Shown: piece by piece, positions 1 through 8,070 of the stretch | How the letters are laid out: every line of letters starts with the position of its first letter | How positions within the stretch are numbered: the first letter of the stretch is position 1 | Assembly (NCBI RefSeq): GCF_003937945.1 | Contig: NZ_RSEC01000008.1 | Span: forward strand, 209,506-273,505 | Direction: 5' to 3' | Length of the DNA: 64,000 nt | Source of the DNA: Amycolatopsis eburnea | GTDB taxonomy: Bacteria; Actinomycetota; Actinomycetes; Mycobacteriales; Pseudonocardiaceae | Notes under the pieces: model-generated | What the model saw: only the letters and a program-made list of their open reading frames with translations | The model's database searches: none | Told to the model about the DNA's origin: nothing | Program-made: the position numbers and the translations under genes

Positions 1-429
1 GCCGCGCGGCAGCGTCCGGACGAGGGTCGTGCTCACGTAGTCGAGCGTCGGCTGGGCGCGCCACAGCGCCGCGAGCTGGCCGATCAGCGCCGGGTCCAGC
101 AGCGGGCAGTCCGCGGTGAGCCTGATCACGGCGTCGGCGGGGTGCTCGCGCAGCGCCAGCCCGAACCGTTCGAGCACGTCGTCCAGCGGCCCGCGCACGA
201 CAAGAGCACCGCAGCGAGCGGCTTCCCGGGCGACGTCGTCGTCGGAGGCGTCCGAAGAGGTCGCGACCACCACCTGGTCGACGCCGGGAGCGGCCGCGGC
301 GGCCCGGACCACCCAGCCCAGCACGCTGCGGCCGGCCAGCGGGCGCAGCACCTTGCCGGGCAGCCTGGTCGAGCTCGACCGGGCCTGGATGACGGCGTTG
401 ACACCGGGCGCTCCACGCATGGGTGACAT
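1..429 (-). CDS. spsF: SpsF/PseF-like cytidylyltransferase, N-terminal part
   Basis: Partial gene: 143 codons read without a stop to the left edge, so the C-terminus is outside the window. The N-terminus has the nucleotidyltransferase signature VIQARSSSTRLPGKVL, followed by RGPLDDVLERF and RLTADCPLLDP, typical of the SpsF/COG1861 cytidylyltransferase family that activates nonulosonic acids with CMP. The start is ATG at 429; a second in-frame ATG at 420 is possible. It is divergent from pseB, with 40 bp between. With pseB, pseC, pseH and pseI next to it, the likely role is formation of a CMP-nonulosonate; this role is inferred from family and context. Confidence 0.8.
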   Translation of the reverse strand, partial: MSPMRGAPGVNAVIQARSSSTRLPGKVLRPLAGRSVLGWVVRAAAAAPGVDQVVVATSSDASDDDVAREAARCGALVVRGPLDDVLERFGLALREHPADAVIRLTADCPLLDPALIGQLAALWRAQPTLDYVSTTLVRTLPRG

Positions 430-469
430 GATGGCCGACGGCAACCCACCCCAAACGCGGAGGTCAACG

Positions 470-1453
470 ATGTCCGAGCTGGATGGCTCCAGCATCCTGC
501 TCACCGGCGGGACCGGTTCCTTCGGCAAGGCGTTCATCGCGCACGCGCTCGCCGAACTGAACCCGAGCCGGCTGGTCGTGCTCTCCCGCGACGAGCTGAA
601 GCAGTACGAGACGCGTCAGCTGTTCGGCGACGACCCGCGGCTGCGCTGGTTCATCGGCGACATCCGCGACCGGCGCCGGCTCGAGCGCGCCATGCACGGC
701 GTCGACTACGTCGTGCACGCCGCCGCGCTCAAGCAGGTCGACACCGGCGAGTACAACCCGTTCGAGTTCGTCCAGACCAATGTCATGGGCTCGCAGAACG
801 TGATCGAGGCCGCGATCGACACCGGCGTCAAGAAGGTCGTCGCGCTGTCCACGGACAAGGCGTCCAGCCCGATCAACCTCTACGGCGCCACCAAGCTGTG
901 CGCCGACCGGATGTTCATCAGCGGCAACCACTACGCGGCCGCGCACGTGACGCGCTTCTCCGTGGTCCGCTACGGCAACGTCATGGGCTCGCGGGGCAGC
1001 GTCATCCCGTTCTTCCGGAAGCTGGCCGAAAAGGGCGAATCGCTGCCGATCACGCACAAGGAGATGACCCGCTTCTGGATCACGCTCCCGCAGGCCGTGC
1101 GGTTCGTCGTCGACTCGTTCGACCAGATGCACGGCGGCGAGCTGTACGTGCCGCGGATCCCGAGCATGCGGCTGGTCGACCTGGCCCAGGCCATCGCGCC
1201 GGGCAGCGAGATGCACGAGGTCGGCATCCGCCCCGGCGAGAAGCTGCACGAGGAGATGATCGCCCCCGACGACGCGCGCCGGACGGTCAAGCTCGAGGAC
1301 CGCTACGTCGTCCAGCCGCACCTCGCGGGCTGGGGCTACCAGGAGCCCGACGGCGGGACGCCGATGCCGGAGGGCTTCGCCTACCGCTCGGACACCAACG
1401 ACCTCTGGCTGAACCCGGAGGAGCTGCGCGAGCTGGTCGAGCAGCATGGCTGA
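470..1453 (+). CDS. pseB: UDP-GlcNAc 4,6-dehydratase (inverting), PseB
   Basis: Extended SDR of 327 aa with Rossmann motif TGGTGSFG (residues 12-19), SRDELKQYE, STDK (127-130) and catalytic Y138-GAT-K142. The C-terminal signature GIRPGEKLHEEM is characteristic of PseB-type inverting 4,6-dehydratases, which make UDP-2-acetamido-2,6-dideoxy-L-arabino-hexos-4-ulose, the first pseudaminic acid precursor. The ATG at 470 follows a GGAGG (459-463) at good spacing. The frame continues open upstream, but those residues do not resemble the family. It overlaps pseC by 8 nt, so the two are translationally coupled. Confidence 0.92.
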   Translation: MSELDGSSILLTGGTGSFGKAFIAHALAELNPSRLVVLSRDELKQYETRQLFGDDPRLRWFIGDIRDRRRLERAMHGVDYVVHAAALKQVDTGEYNPFEFVQTNVMGSQNVIEAAIDTGVKKVVALSTDKASSPINLYGATKLCADRMFISGNHYAAAHVTRFSVVRYGNVMGSRGSVIPFFRKLAEKGESLPITHKEMTRFWITLPQAVRFVVDSFDQMHGGELYVPRIPSMRLVDLAQAIAPGSEMHEVGIRPGEKLHEEMIAPDDARRTVKLEDRYVVQPHLAGWGYQEPDGGTPMPEGFAYRSDTNDLWLNPEELRELVEQHG

Positions 1454-2576
1454 GTTCCTCCCGTACGGCCGCCAGTCCATCTCCGAAGAGGACATCCAGG
1501 CCGTCGTCGACGTCCTGCGCGGCGACTGGCTGACCACCGGGCCCGCGGTCCAGCAGTTCGAGAACGACCTCGCGGCGCACACCGGCGGCACGCCCGCGGT
1601 GGCCGTGACGTCGGGCACCGCCGCCCTGCACGTCGCCTACGCGGCCGCCGGGATCAAGCCGGGCGACGAGGTCGTCACGAGCCCGATGACGTTCGTCGCC
1701 ACCGCCGCGACCGCCGCCCTGCACGGCGCGAAGGTGGTCTTCGCCGACGTCGAACCGGACACCGGCAACCTCGACGTCGAGGCCGCGAAGGCCGCGGTGA
1801 CCGAACGCACGAAGGTCGTCGCCGCCGTCGACTACGCCGGCCACCCGGCCGAACTGGACGCGCTGGGCGAAATCGCCCACACCACCGGCGCGCTGCTCCT
1901 GGAGGACGCCGCGCACTCGGTCGGCGGGTCCTGGCAGGGCCGTCCGGTGGGCTCGATCGCCGACCTGACGACGTTCTCGTTCTTCCCGACCAAGAACCTC
2001 ACCACGGCCGAGGGCGGCGCCGTCGTGACGCCCGACGCGGCGTTGCTGGACCGGGCGCGGAAGTTCCGCAACCACGGCCTGGTCCGCGACCGCGCCGAGC
2101 AGCGCTACCCGGACGAAGGCGGCTGGCACCAGGAAGTCCACGAGTTCGGGCTGAACTACCGCCTGCCGGACGTCCTCTGCGCGCTCGGGTCCAGCCAGCT
2201 CAAGCGGCTAACGGAGTTCAAGAAGCGCCGCGCCGAGATCCACGCCCGGTACACCGCCGCGCTGAGCGACGTCGACGGCGTGGCGACGCCGCCGAGCCGC
2301 CCGGGCGCCGACCCGGTGTGGCACCTCTACCCGCTGCGGGTCCTCGAAGGCCGCCGCAAGGCGCTGTTCGAGCACCTGCGCGGCGCCGGCATCGGCGTCC
2401 AGGTCAACTACATCCCGGCGTACTGGCACCCCGTCTTCGAGGACCTCGGCTACCGGCGCGGCCTCTGCCCGAACGCCGAGGCGTACTACGAGCAGGAGCT
2501 GTCGCTGCCGCTCTTCCCGGCGCTGACGGACGCCGACGTCGACCGCGTCGTCGACGCCGTGCGCGCGTTCTTCTAG
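1446..2576 (+). CDS. pseC: PseC-type 4-aminotransferase
   Basis: DegT/DnrJ/EryC1 PLP aminotransferase of 376 aa, the normal family length. The PLP lysine is K183 in FFPTKNLTTAEGG, and DAAHSVGG supplies the cofactor-ring aspartate. In this context it should aminate the 4-keto product of PseB to UDP-4-amino-4,6-dideoxy-AltNAc. The start overlaps the end of pseB. Its TAG stop shares the palindromic CTAG at 2573-2576 with the TAG of the convergent pseI. The pathway step is inferred from PseB linkage; DegT sequences alone do not fix the substrate. Confidence 0.88.
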   Translation: MAEFLPYGRQSISEEDIQAVVDVLRGDWLTTGPAVQQFENDLAAHTGGTPAVAVTSGTAALHVAYAAAGIKPGDEVVTSPMTFVATAATAALHGAKVVFADVEPDTGNLDVEAAKAAVTERTKVVAAVDYAGHPAELDALGEIAHTTGALLLEDAAHSVGGSWQGRPVGSIADLTTFSFFPTKNLTTAEGGAVVTPDAALLDRARKFRNHGLVRDRAEQRYPDEGGWHQEVHEFGLNYRLPDVLCALGSSQLKRLTEFKKRRAEIHARYTAALSDVDGVATPPSRPGADPVWHLYPLRVLEGRRKALFEHLRGAGIGVQVNYIPAYWHPVFEDLGYRRGLCPNAEAYYEQELSLPLFPALTDADVDRVVDAVRAFF

Positions 2577-3622
2577 AGCAGGTCCCAGGTCAGGGGCGTG
2601 CCCTTCGCGGCGTCGACGCGGAAGGTGCGCCCCACGACCTTGGTGATCTCGGCCGGGGCCAGGCCGCCCGCGGGCCGGATCGACCGGACGTTCGCCGCGG
2701 TGACCTCGTCGCCGGCGCGGACGTCCTCGACGACGTAGAGGGACCGGCGCAGCCGCAGGCCCTCCTTCTCGCTCTCGCGCGGGCCCAGCACCGGCTGCCC
2801 CAGCGCCTCCCACGCCCGGTGCGTCTCGGTCACCAGCGCGGCCAGCTCGGCGGGCTCCAGCGAGAACTCCGAGTCGACGCCGCCGTCGGCACGAGCGAGC
2901 GTGACGTGCTTCTCGATCGCCACCGCGCCCAGCGCGACGGCCGCGACCGGCGCCCCGATGCCGGGCGTGTGGTCCGACAGCCCCACCAGCGTCTGCGTCA
3001 GGCCCGCGAGCAGCGGCAGGCCGCGCAGGTTGCTCTCGGTCGGCGACGCGGGGTAGCTCGCCGTGCAGCCGAGCACGATCAGCTGGTCGTTGCCCGCTTC
3101 GCGCGCGGTGCGGACCGCGGCGTCGATCTCGGCGACGTTCGCCATGCCGGTGGAGATGACCAGCGGCTTGCCCGTGCGCGCGCACAGCTCGATCAGCGGC
3201 AGGTCCACGATCTCCGACGACGCGATCTTGTACGCCGGCGCGTCCAGGGACTCCAGCAGCTCGACCGCGGTGGGGTCGAAGGGGCTGGAGAAGATCTCCA
3301 GGCCACGCGCGCGGGCCCGCTCGAACAACGGCGCGTGCCACTCCCAGGGCGTGTGGGCCTTTTCGTACAGTTTGTACAGGTTTTCCCCGCCCCACAGCTC
3401 GTGGGTCTCGCCGATCCGGAACGCCGGGGTGTCGACGTCGATGGTGATCGTGTCGGGGCGGTAGGTCTGCAGCTTGACCGCCTGCGCGCCGGTCTCCGCG
3501 ATGGCGTCGACGATCGACAGCGCGCGGTCCAGGTCGCCGTTGTGGTTGCCGGACATCTCGGCGATGACGAAGGGCGCGTGGCCGGGGCCGATCGTGTGCG
3601 CGCCGAACCGGATGTCGTGCAT
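2573..3622 (-). CDS. pseI: Pseudaminic/nonulosonic acid synthase, PseI (NeuB family)
   Basis: 349 aa, matching PseI. The N-terminal NeuB TIM-barrel begins FVIAEMSGNHNGD (about residues 18-30). A C-terminal SAF (antifreeze-like) domain occupies about residues 285-345. The family condenses a 6-deoxy-diaminohexose with phosphoenolpyruvate to form the nine-carbon acid. The ATG at 3622 has a strong GGGGAGG immediately upstream, which decides the start. It lies 26 nt after pseH in a minus-strand operon that begins with the GT29-like gene at 5228, and it converges on pseC. Confidence 0.9.
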   Translation of the reverse strand: MHDIRFGAHTIGPGHAPFVIAEMSGNHNGDLDRALSIVDAIAETGAQAVKLQTYRPDTITIDVDTPAFRIGETHELWGGENLYKLYEKAHTPWEWHAPLFERARARGLEIFSSPFDPTAVELLESLDAPAYKIASSEIVDLPLIELCARTGKPLVISTGMANVAEIDAAVRTAREAGNDQLIVLGCTASYPASPTESNLRGLPLLAGLTQTLVGLSDHTPGIGAPVAAVALGAVAIEKHVTLARADGGVDSEFSLEPAELAALVTETHRAWEALGQPVLGPRESEKEGLRLRRSLYVVEDVRAGDEVTAANVRSIRPAGGLAPAEITKVVGRTFRVDAAKGTPLTWDLL

Positions 3623-3648
3623 GGTGCCTCCCCGGGGTGGACTGCGGG

Positions 3649-4101
3649 TCAGCTCAGAGTCTTGCGCAGCTGCCGGAAGCCCTCGACGGCAGGCGCGGCT
3701 TCGGCGTAACCCGCCTTCTCGAACAGCTTCCCCGAAGCCGCGTTGTCCTGGTGCACGGCGGCGAACACGGTCCGGACGCCGAGGCGCTCGCGCGCGGCCC
3801 GCTCCCCCTCGGCGAGCACCGCGCCGGACCGGCCGCGGCCCCGGCTCTCGGGGGCCAGCGTGATGCTCACCTCCCAGCCGTCGCCGTCGCGCCGGTCGAA
3901 CCGGACGGTGCCGACCGGCGCCTCGTCGTCTTCGACGACGAGCAGCAGCCGCTGCGGGTCGGCCAGCACCCCGCGCAGCCACGCGAGGTGCTCGTCGAGG
4001 GCCACCACGGCCGTCGAGCGCGACGACCGGCGCGTCCGCGGGTCGTTGCGCCAGCCCAGCAGCAGCTCGGCGTCCGCTTCGGTGGCTTCCCGGGCGCGCA
4101 A
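3649..4101 (-). CDS. pseH: GNAT N-acetyltransferase, PseH-like
   Basis: 150 aa GNAT protein. The N-terminal LLLGWRNDP and later LDEHLAWL pattern resembles PseH, and LAPESRGRGRSGAVL is the acetyl-CoA-binding motif A. The likely role is N-acetylation of the 4-amino sugar made by PseC. The start is an unusual TTG at 4101, one base after the TAG of the upstream gene, which suggests translational coupling; no better in-frame start exists because that stop closes the frame. The GNAT call is strong and the PseH assignment rests on context. Confidence 0.8.
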   Translation of the reverse strand: MRAREATEADAELLLGWRNDPRTRRSSRSTAVVALDEHLAWLRGVLADPQRLLLVVEDDEAPVGTVRFDRRDGDGWEVSITLAPESRGRGRSGAVLAEGERAARERLGVRTVFAAVHQDNAASGKLFEKAGYAEAAPAVEGFRQLRKTLS

Positions 4102-4102
4102 G

Positions 4103-4537
4103 CTACTGGGCGACGGGCTCTTCGACCCGGTCCTCGAGGCGGCGCAGCCGGTCCTCGTAGCGGGAGATGCCCGCCAGCCGGACCCGGATCTGCGCGTGCT
4201 GCCGCTGGATCTCCTCGATCAGCGTGCGGGCCTCGGCGATCTGCGGGGCGTCGGCCTTCGGCACCAGCGACATCGACTCGCGCAGCGTCTCCAGGCGGCC
4301 TTCCTGGGCGGCCACGTGCGGGATCAGGCGGTCGAGCTCGGCACGGGCCCAGCGCAGGTCGCCGCGGGCCTCCTCGAGGTTGCGCTCGGCGTTGTCGAGC
4401 CGGCGCCGGTGGTCGGCGGTCGCGTGCTCGAGGTTGTTGACGCGGTCGGCGAGCCCGCGGGTGCGTTCGTCGACGCGGAAGTCGATCAGCCGGGCGATCC
4501 GGTCGACGAAGCCTCTGCCCAGTTTCTGCACAGCCAT
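4103..4537 (-). CDS. Small coiled-coil protein of the nonulosonate operon
   Basis: 144 aa, almost wholly helical and charged, with long heptad-like stretches (RVNNLEHATADHRRRLDNAE; RYEDRLRRLEDRVEE). No signal peptide or membrane segment is visible, and I recognise no enzyme motif. The ATG at 4537 is preceded by AAGGA. It sits between the GT29-like gene (34 bp upstream) and pseH (1 bp downstream), so it is co-expressed with nonulosonate synthesis. A scaffold or chain-length/assembly factor is conceivable but not shown by the sequence. Confidence 0.6.
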   Translation of the reverse strand: MAVQKLGRGFVDRIARLIDFRVDERTRGLADRVNNLEHATADHRRRLDNAERNLEEARGDLRWARAELDRLIPHVAAQEGRLETLRESMSLVPKADAPQIAEARTLIEEIQRQHAQIRVRLAGISRYEDRLRRLEDRVEEPVAQ

Positions 4538-4571
4538 GGGTGGGTCCTTACGTGGAGGTGGGGACGCGCGT

Positions 4572-5228
4572 TCAGCGCAGGAGGGTGGTGTCGCCGGTCT
4601 TCGTCCAGGAGTCCAGCAGCCGCCCTTCGGCGGCGATCTGGTGCTCCGGGCCGACGATGCAGGAGTCGCCGGCGGCGTGCTCCCACGAGGTCTGGTCCGG
4701 GTTGTCGATGAACGAGAACCCGGTGAGCACGAGCTGCGCGGTCGGGAACGACGTCCGCGCGATCCACGCCGCCAGCGTGCCGGTGGTCGACCACGTCGGC
4801 TCGTCACGGGTCGGCAGGCCCAGCGCGTCCGACAGGGGCAGCACGACGTCGCGGTTCGACACCGGGACCGCGCCCAGGTCGGCGGGCCACCAGCCCGGCA
4901 GGTCCTCCGGCTCCCAGTGCATCCGGCCCGGCTCGACCAGCAGGTAAAGCCGCTTGCGGTAGTCCTGGAAGACGTGCGGGGTGGCCCGGATCGCCCGGTT
5001 GAACACCACGACGTGCGTCCGGGAGCCGACGATCTCCTCCCCCGGCTTGTCGACGACGAAACCGTTGACCCGGATGACCAGGTCACAGGCGTCGATCGCC
5101 TTCGCGCGCTGGGGGTCGGGCGGGAGCGGCTGGTTGCCGACGACGGCCACCGAGCGCGGGTCGGGCCGGTCGGCGTACGCCGCGAGCAGGTTGACCATCA
5201 GGCTCGCCGCGCCGAGAGCAGCAGTCAT
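4572..5228 (-). CDS. GT29-like (sialyltransferase-like) glycosyltransferase
   Basis: 218 aa. Three blocks resemble the sialylmotifs of GT29: an L-like block (SVAVVGNQP ... IDACDLVIRVNGF), an S-like block (WSTTGTLAAWIA ... LVLTGFSFI) and a VS-like H-x4-E (PEHQIAAEG). Placed first in an operon with pseH and pseI, it is a good candidate for the transferase that uses the CMP-nonulosonate. The start ATG 5228 lies 8 nt after a TACTTT -10 (leaderless); ATG 5198 is an alternative. Family membership is by motif resemblance only. Confidence 0.65.
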   Translation of the reverse strand: MTAALGAASLMVNLLAAYADRPDPRSVAVVGNQPLPPDPQRAKAIDACDLVIRVNGFVVDKPGEEIVGSRTHVVVFNRAIRATPHVFQDYRKRLYLLVEPGRMHWEPEDLPGWWPADLGAVPVSNRDVVLPLSDALGLPTRDEPTWSTTGTLAAWIARTSFPTAQLVLTGFSFIDNPDQTSWEHAAGDSCIVGPEHQIAAEGRLLDSWTKTGDTTLLR

Positions 5229-5236
5229 AAGCCGAG

Positions 5237-5242
5237 AAAGTA
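5237..5242 (-). promoter_or_regulatory. -10 element (TACTTT) of the GT29/pseH/pseI operon
   Basis: TANNNT hexamer on the minus strand, 8 nt from the ATG at 5228; predicts a leaderless transcript. Confidence 0.45.
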
Positions 5243-5329
5243 CCAGCACAAAGGTCACCCGCTACCGCGTATCGGCCACTCGGCTCTACCACAGCGGCGG
5301 GGTGGCCCGGCCGCCGCTCATCCCATCGG

Positions 5330-5335
5330 TACCCT
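5330..5335 (+). promoter_or_regulatory. -10 element (TACCCT) of wzm
   Basis: TACCCT with 7 nt to the GTG start at 5343; predicts a leaderless wzm-wzt-glfT1 mRNA. No convincing -35 is visible. Confidence 0.5.
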
Positions 5336-5342
5336 CGTCCAC

Positions 5343-6296
5343 GTGCATGCCACCAGCACGGTTCAGGCCGCGAACTCCCCCGTAGCGACGCCGGCACCGC
5401 CGACGTCGGACAGCAAGACGTTCGCGCGCGCCTTCGCCGACATCAAAGCCGGGTTCAAGGCTCGCGAGCTGTGGGGACACCTCGGCTGGCAGGACATCAA
5501 GCAGCGCTACCGCCGCTCGGTGATCGGGCCCTTCTGGATCACGATCAGCCAGGCCGTCATCGCGCTCGGGCTCGGGCTGCTGTACTCGCAGCTGTTCAAC
5601 ACCCCGATCCAGGTGTTCCTGCCCTACCTGTCCACCGGCTTCATCCTCTGGGGCTTCATCAGCGGCTGCCTCGCCGAGGGCATGGAGACGTTCATCGCGA
5701 ACGAGGGGCTGATCAAGCAGCTCCCCGCGCCGCTGAGCGTGTACATGCTGCGCACGGTGTGGCGGCAGTCGCTGCTGCTGGCGCACAACATGATCGTGTA
5801 CGTCGCGGTGCTGGCGATCTTCTTCACGTCGCTGGACAACCGGTACTCGCTGGGGTCGAAGGACGGCCTCTGCGCGGCCGGCCTGTACTGCCACCCCGGC
5901 CTCAGCTGGACCGTGCTGCTGGCCATCCCGGGCTTCCTGCTGCTCGCGCTGAACGCGGGCTGGGTGACGCTGCTGCTGGGCATCATCTCGACCCGGTTCC
6001 GCGACATCCCGCAGGTCATCAACTCGCTGATCCAGCTGCTGTTCTACGCCACGCCGATCGTCTGGCCGGTGGACCAGCTGCTCGCGGGCGGTGCCCGCGC
6101 GAACGCCTCCTGGGCACTGCCGATCATCCAGCTCAACCCGCTGTACCACTTCATGCAGGTGGTCCGGGCGCCGCTGATCGGGCAGTCCTTCACGCCCGGC
6201 AACTGGATCGTCGTCGGCGGCATCACCATCGTCGGCTGGGCGCTCGCGCTCGTCGCCATGCGCAACTACCGTGCCCGCGTCTCCTACTGGGTGTGA
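5343..6296 (+). CDS. wzm: Galactan ABC exporter, permease Wzm
   Basis: 317 aa ABC-2 type permease with six hydrophobic segments after a hydrophilic N-terminus, and the family sequence DIKQRYRRSVIGPFWITIS. With Wzt it forms an ABC exporter for lipid-linked polymers; in mycobacteria (Rv3783/Rv3781) this pair moves the lipid-linked galactan. The GTG at 5343 is chosen because it lies 7 nt after a TACCCT -10 and the ATG nearby is out of frame. It is followed by wzt after 3 nt and then glfT1, the same gene set as around M. tuberculosis Rv3781-Rv3783. Confidence 0.9.
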   Translation: MHATSTVQAANSPVATPAPPTSDSKTFARAFADIKAGFKARELWGHLGWQDIKQRYRRSVIGPFWITISQAVIALGLGLLYSQLFNTPIQVFLPYLSTGFILWGFISGCLAEGMETFIANEGLIKQLPAPLSVYMLRTVWRQSLLLAHNMIVYVAVLAIFFTSLDNRYSLGSKDGLCAAGLYCHPGLSWTVLLAIPGFLLLALNAGWVTLLLGIISTRFRDIPQVINSLIQLLFYATPIVWPVDQLLAGGARANASWALPIIQLNPLYHFMQVVRAPLIGQSFTPGNWIVVGGITIVGWALALVAMRNYRARVSYWV

Positions 6297-6299
6297 CAC

Positions 6300-7115
6300 A
6301 TGGTCTCCATTGACGTTCAGAACGCCTACGTCGACTTCCCGATCTTCGACGCCAAGACCCGCTCGATGAAGAAGAAGGTCCTCGGCAAGGTCGGCGGCAA
6401 GATCGGCACCGACACCAAGGTGCCGATCATCGAAGCGCTGCACGACGTGACGCTTTCGCTGCGCGAGGGCGACCGGGTCGGCCTGGTCGGCCACAACGGC
6501 GCGGGCAAGTCCACGCTGCTGCGGCTGCTCGCCGGGATCTACGAGCCGACGCGCGGCTCGTCGCGGATCGAGGGCAAGATCGCCCCGGTCTTCGACCTCG
6601 GCGTCGGCATGGACCCCGAGATCTCCGGCGAGGAGAACATCATCATCCGCGGCCTCTTCCTCGGGATGACGGCCAAGGAGATGGAGAAGCGCGTCGACGA
6701 CATCGCGGAGTTCACCGAGCTCGGCGACTACCTCCAGATGCCGCTGCGGACGTACTCGACGGGTATGCGCGTGCGGCTGGCGCTGGGCGTGGTCACGTCG
6801 ATCGACCCCGAGATCCTGATCCTCGACGAGGGCATCGGCGCGGTCGACGCGGCGTTCCTGAACAAGGCCCGCGACCGCCTCAAGGACCTCGTGAAGCGGT
6901 CCGGGATCCTGGTCTTCGCCAGCCACTCCGACGAGTTCCTGTTCGAGCTCTGCGATTCAGCCATCTGGATGGACGAAGGCCACCTCAAGCAACAGGGTTC
7001 GCTGCGGGACGTCCTCACTTCGTACAAGGGGCGCGACCCCTTCGAGAACATGAGCCAGGAAACCTTGGAGCGCTTCGGCATCGAGCCGGTGGCGACGACG
7101 AACGGCGGCGAATGA
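6300..7115 (+). CDS. wzt: Galactan ABC exporter, ATPase Wzt
   Basis: 271 aa ATPase with Walker A GHNGAGKST (64-72), ABC signature variant YSTGM (152-156) and Walker B ILILDE (172-177). The variant signature and the positively charged N-terminal segment are typical of the RfbE/Wzt polysaccharide-exporter class. It ends soon after the nucleotide-binding domain and lacks a C-terminal carbohydrate-binding domain, as in mycobacterial Rv3781. Its TGA overlaps the ATG of glfT1 (ATGA). Confidence 0.92.
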   Translation: MVSIDVQNAYVDFPIFDAKTRSMKKKVLGKVGGKIGTDTKVPIIEALHDVTLSLREGDRVGLVGHNGAGKSTLLRLLAGIYEPTRGSSRIEGKIAPVFDLGVGMDPEISGEENIIIRGLFLGMTAKEMEKRVDDIAEFTELGDYLQMPLRTYSTGMRVRLALGVVTSIDPEILILDEGIGAVDAAFLNKARDRLKDLVKRSGILVFASHSDEFLFELCDSAIWMDEGHLKQQGSLRDVLTSYKGRDPFENMSQETLERFGIEPVATTNGGE

Positions 7116-8023
7116 TGGTCAGCGAGACGCGGCAGCTGCCCGACGGCGCGGTCGTCGGCGTGGTCGTCACGCGGCACCGGCGCGAGCTGCTGGCGGACTC
7201 GCTGAAGGTCATCGCGGCCCAGACGCGGCCGGTCGACCACCTCGTGGTGGTCGACAACGGGCCGGACGACTCGGCCCGCGAAGTCGTCGAGAACTACCCG
7301 CTGCCGAGCACGTACCTGCCGTCGCACCGCAACCTCGGCGGCGCCGGCGGGTTCGCGCTGGGCATGCTGCACGCGCTGTCGCTGGGCGCGGACTGGGTCT
7401 GGCTGGCCGACGACGACGGACGCCCGGCCGACGAGAACGTGCTCGCGATCCTGCTGGAGGAAGCGGAAAAGCGGGACCTGGCGGAGATTTCGCCGGTGGT
7501 GTCCAACATCGACGCCCCGGACAAGCTCGCGTTCCCGCTGCGCCGCGGCCTGACGTGGAAGCGGTCGCAGGCCGAGCTGGGCGTCGACTTCCTGCCCGGC
7601 ATCGCGTCCCTGATGAACGGCGCGCTGTTCCGCGCGTCCACTTTGGACGTCGTCGGCGTGCCGGACCTGCGCCTGTTCTTCCGCGGCGACGAGGTCGAGC
7701 TGCACCGCCGGCTGGCCCGTTCGGGGCTGCCGTTCGGCACGTCGCTGAAGACGAAGTACCTGCACCCGGACGGCTCGGACGAGTTCAAGCCGATGCTGGG
7801 CGGCAAGTTCCACGCGCAGGAACCGGAAAACGAGGTCAAGCGCTACTACACCTACCGCAACCGCGGGTACCTGCTGTCGCAGCCGGGGATGCGGAAGATC
7901 GGCGCGCTGGAGATCGTCCGGTTCGGACTGTACTTCGTCGGCGTGAAGCGGGACCCGAAGGCGTTCCTGCAGTGGCTGAAGCTGGTCCGGCAGGGCCGCG
8001 CGGAGAAGTTCTACCGCTACTGA
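7112..8023 (+). CDS. glfT1: Galactofuranosyltransferase GlfT1
   Basis: 303 aa, the same length class as M. tuberculosis Rv3782. GT2 fold with an acidic triplet D100-D101-D102 in WLADDDG for metal and UDP-Galf binding, plus HRNLGGAGGFALG, a motif of galactofuranosyltransferases. The enzyme adds the first Galf residues to the rhamnosyl-GlcNAc linker on polyprenyl phosphate in the cytoplasm. It starts inside the end of wzt (4-nt overlap). A hairpin terminator follows at 8034-8062. Confidence 0.92.
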   Translation: MMVSETRQLPDGAVVGVVVTRHRRELLADSLKVIAAQTRPVDHLVVVDNGPDDSAREVVENYPLPSTYLPSHRNLGGAGGFALGMLHALSLGADWVWLADDDGRPADENVLAILLEEAEKRDLAEISPVVSNIDAPDKLAFPLRRGLTWKRSQAELGVDFLPGIASLMNGALFRASTLDVVGVPDLRLFFRGDEVELHRRLARSGLPFGTSLKTKYLHPDGSDEFKPMLGGKFHAQEPENEVKRYYTYRNRGYLLSQPGMRKIGALEIVRFGLYFVGVKRDPKAFLQWLKLVRQGRAEKFYRY

Positions 8024-8033
8024 GTCCACGAAG

Positions 8034-8062
8034 AAGGGCCTCGTTCCCGGGGGCCCTTTTTC
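8034..8062. terminator. Intrinsic terminator between glfT1 and the convergent PPE-like gene
   Basis: Stem AAGGGCC (8034-8040) pairs with GGCCCTT (8052-8058), followed by a run of T on the plus strand. It lies between two convergent genes. Confidence 0.75.
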
Positions 8063-8070
8063 GTGCGGTC

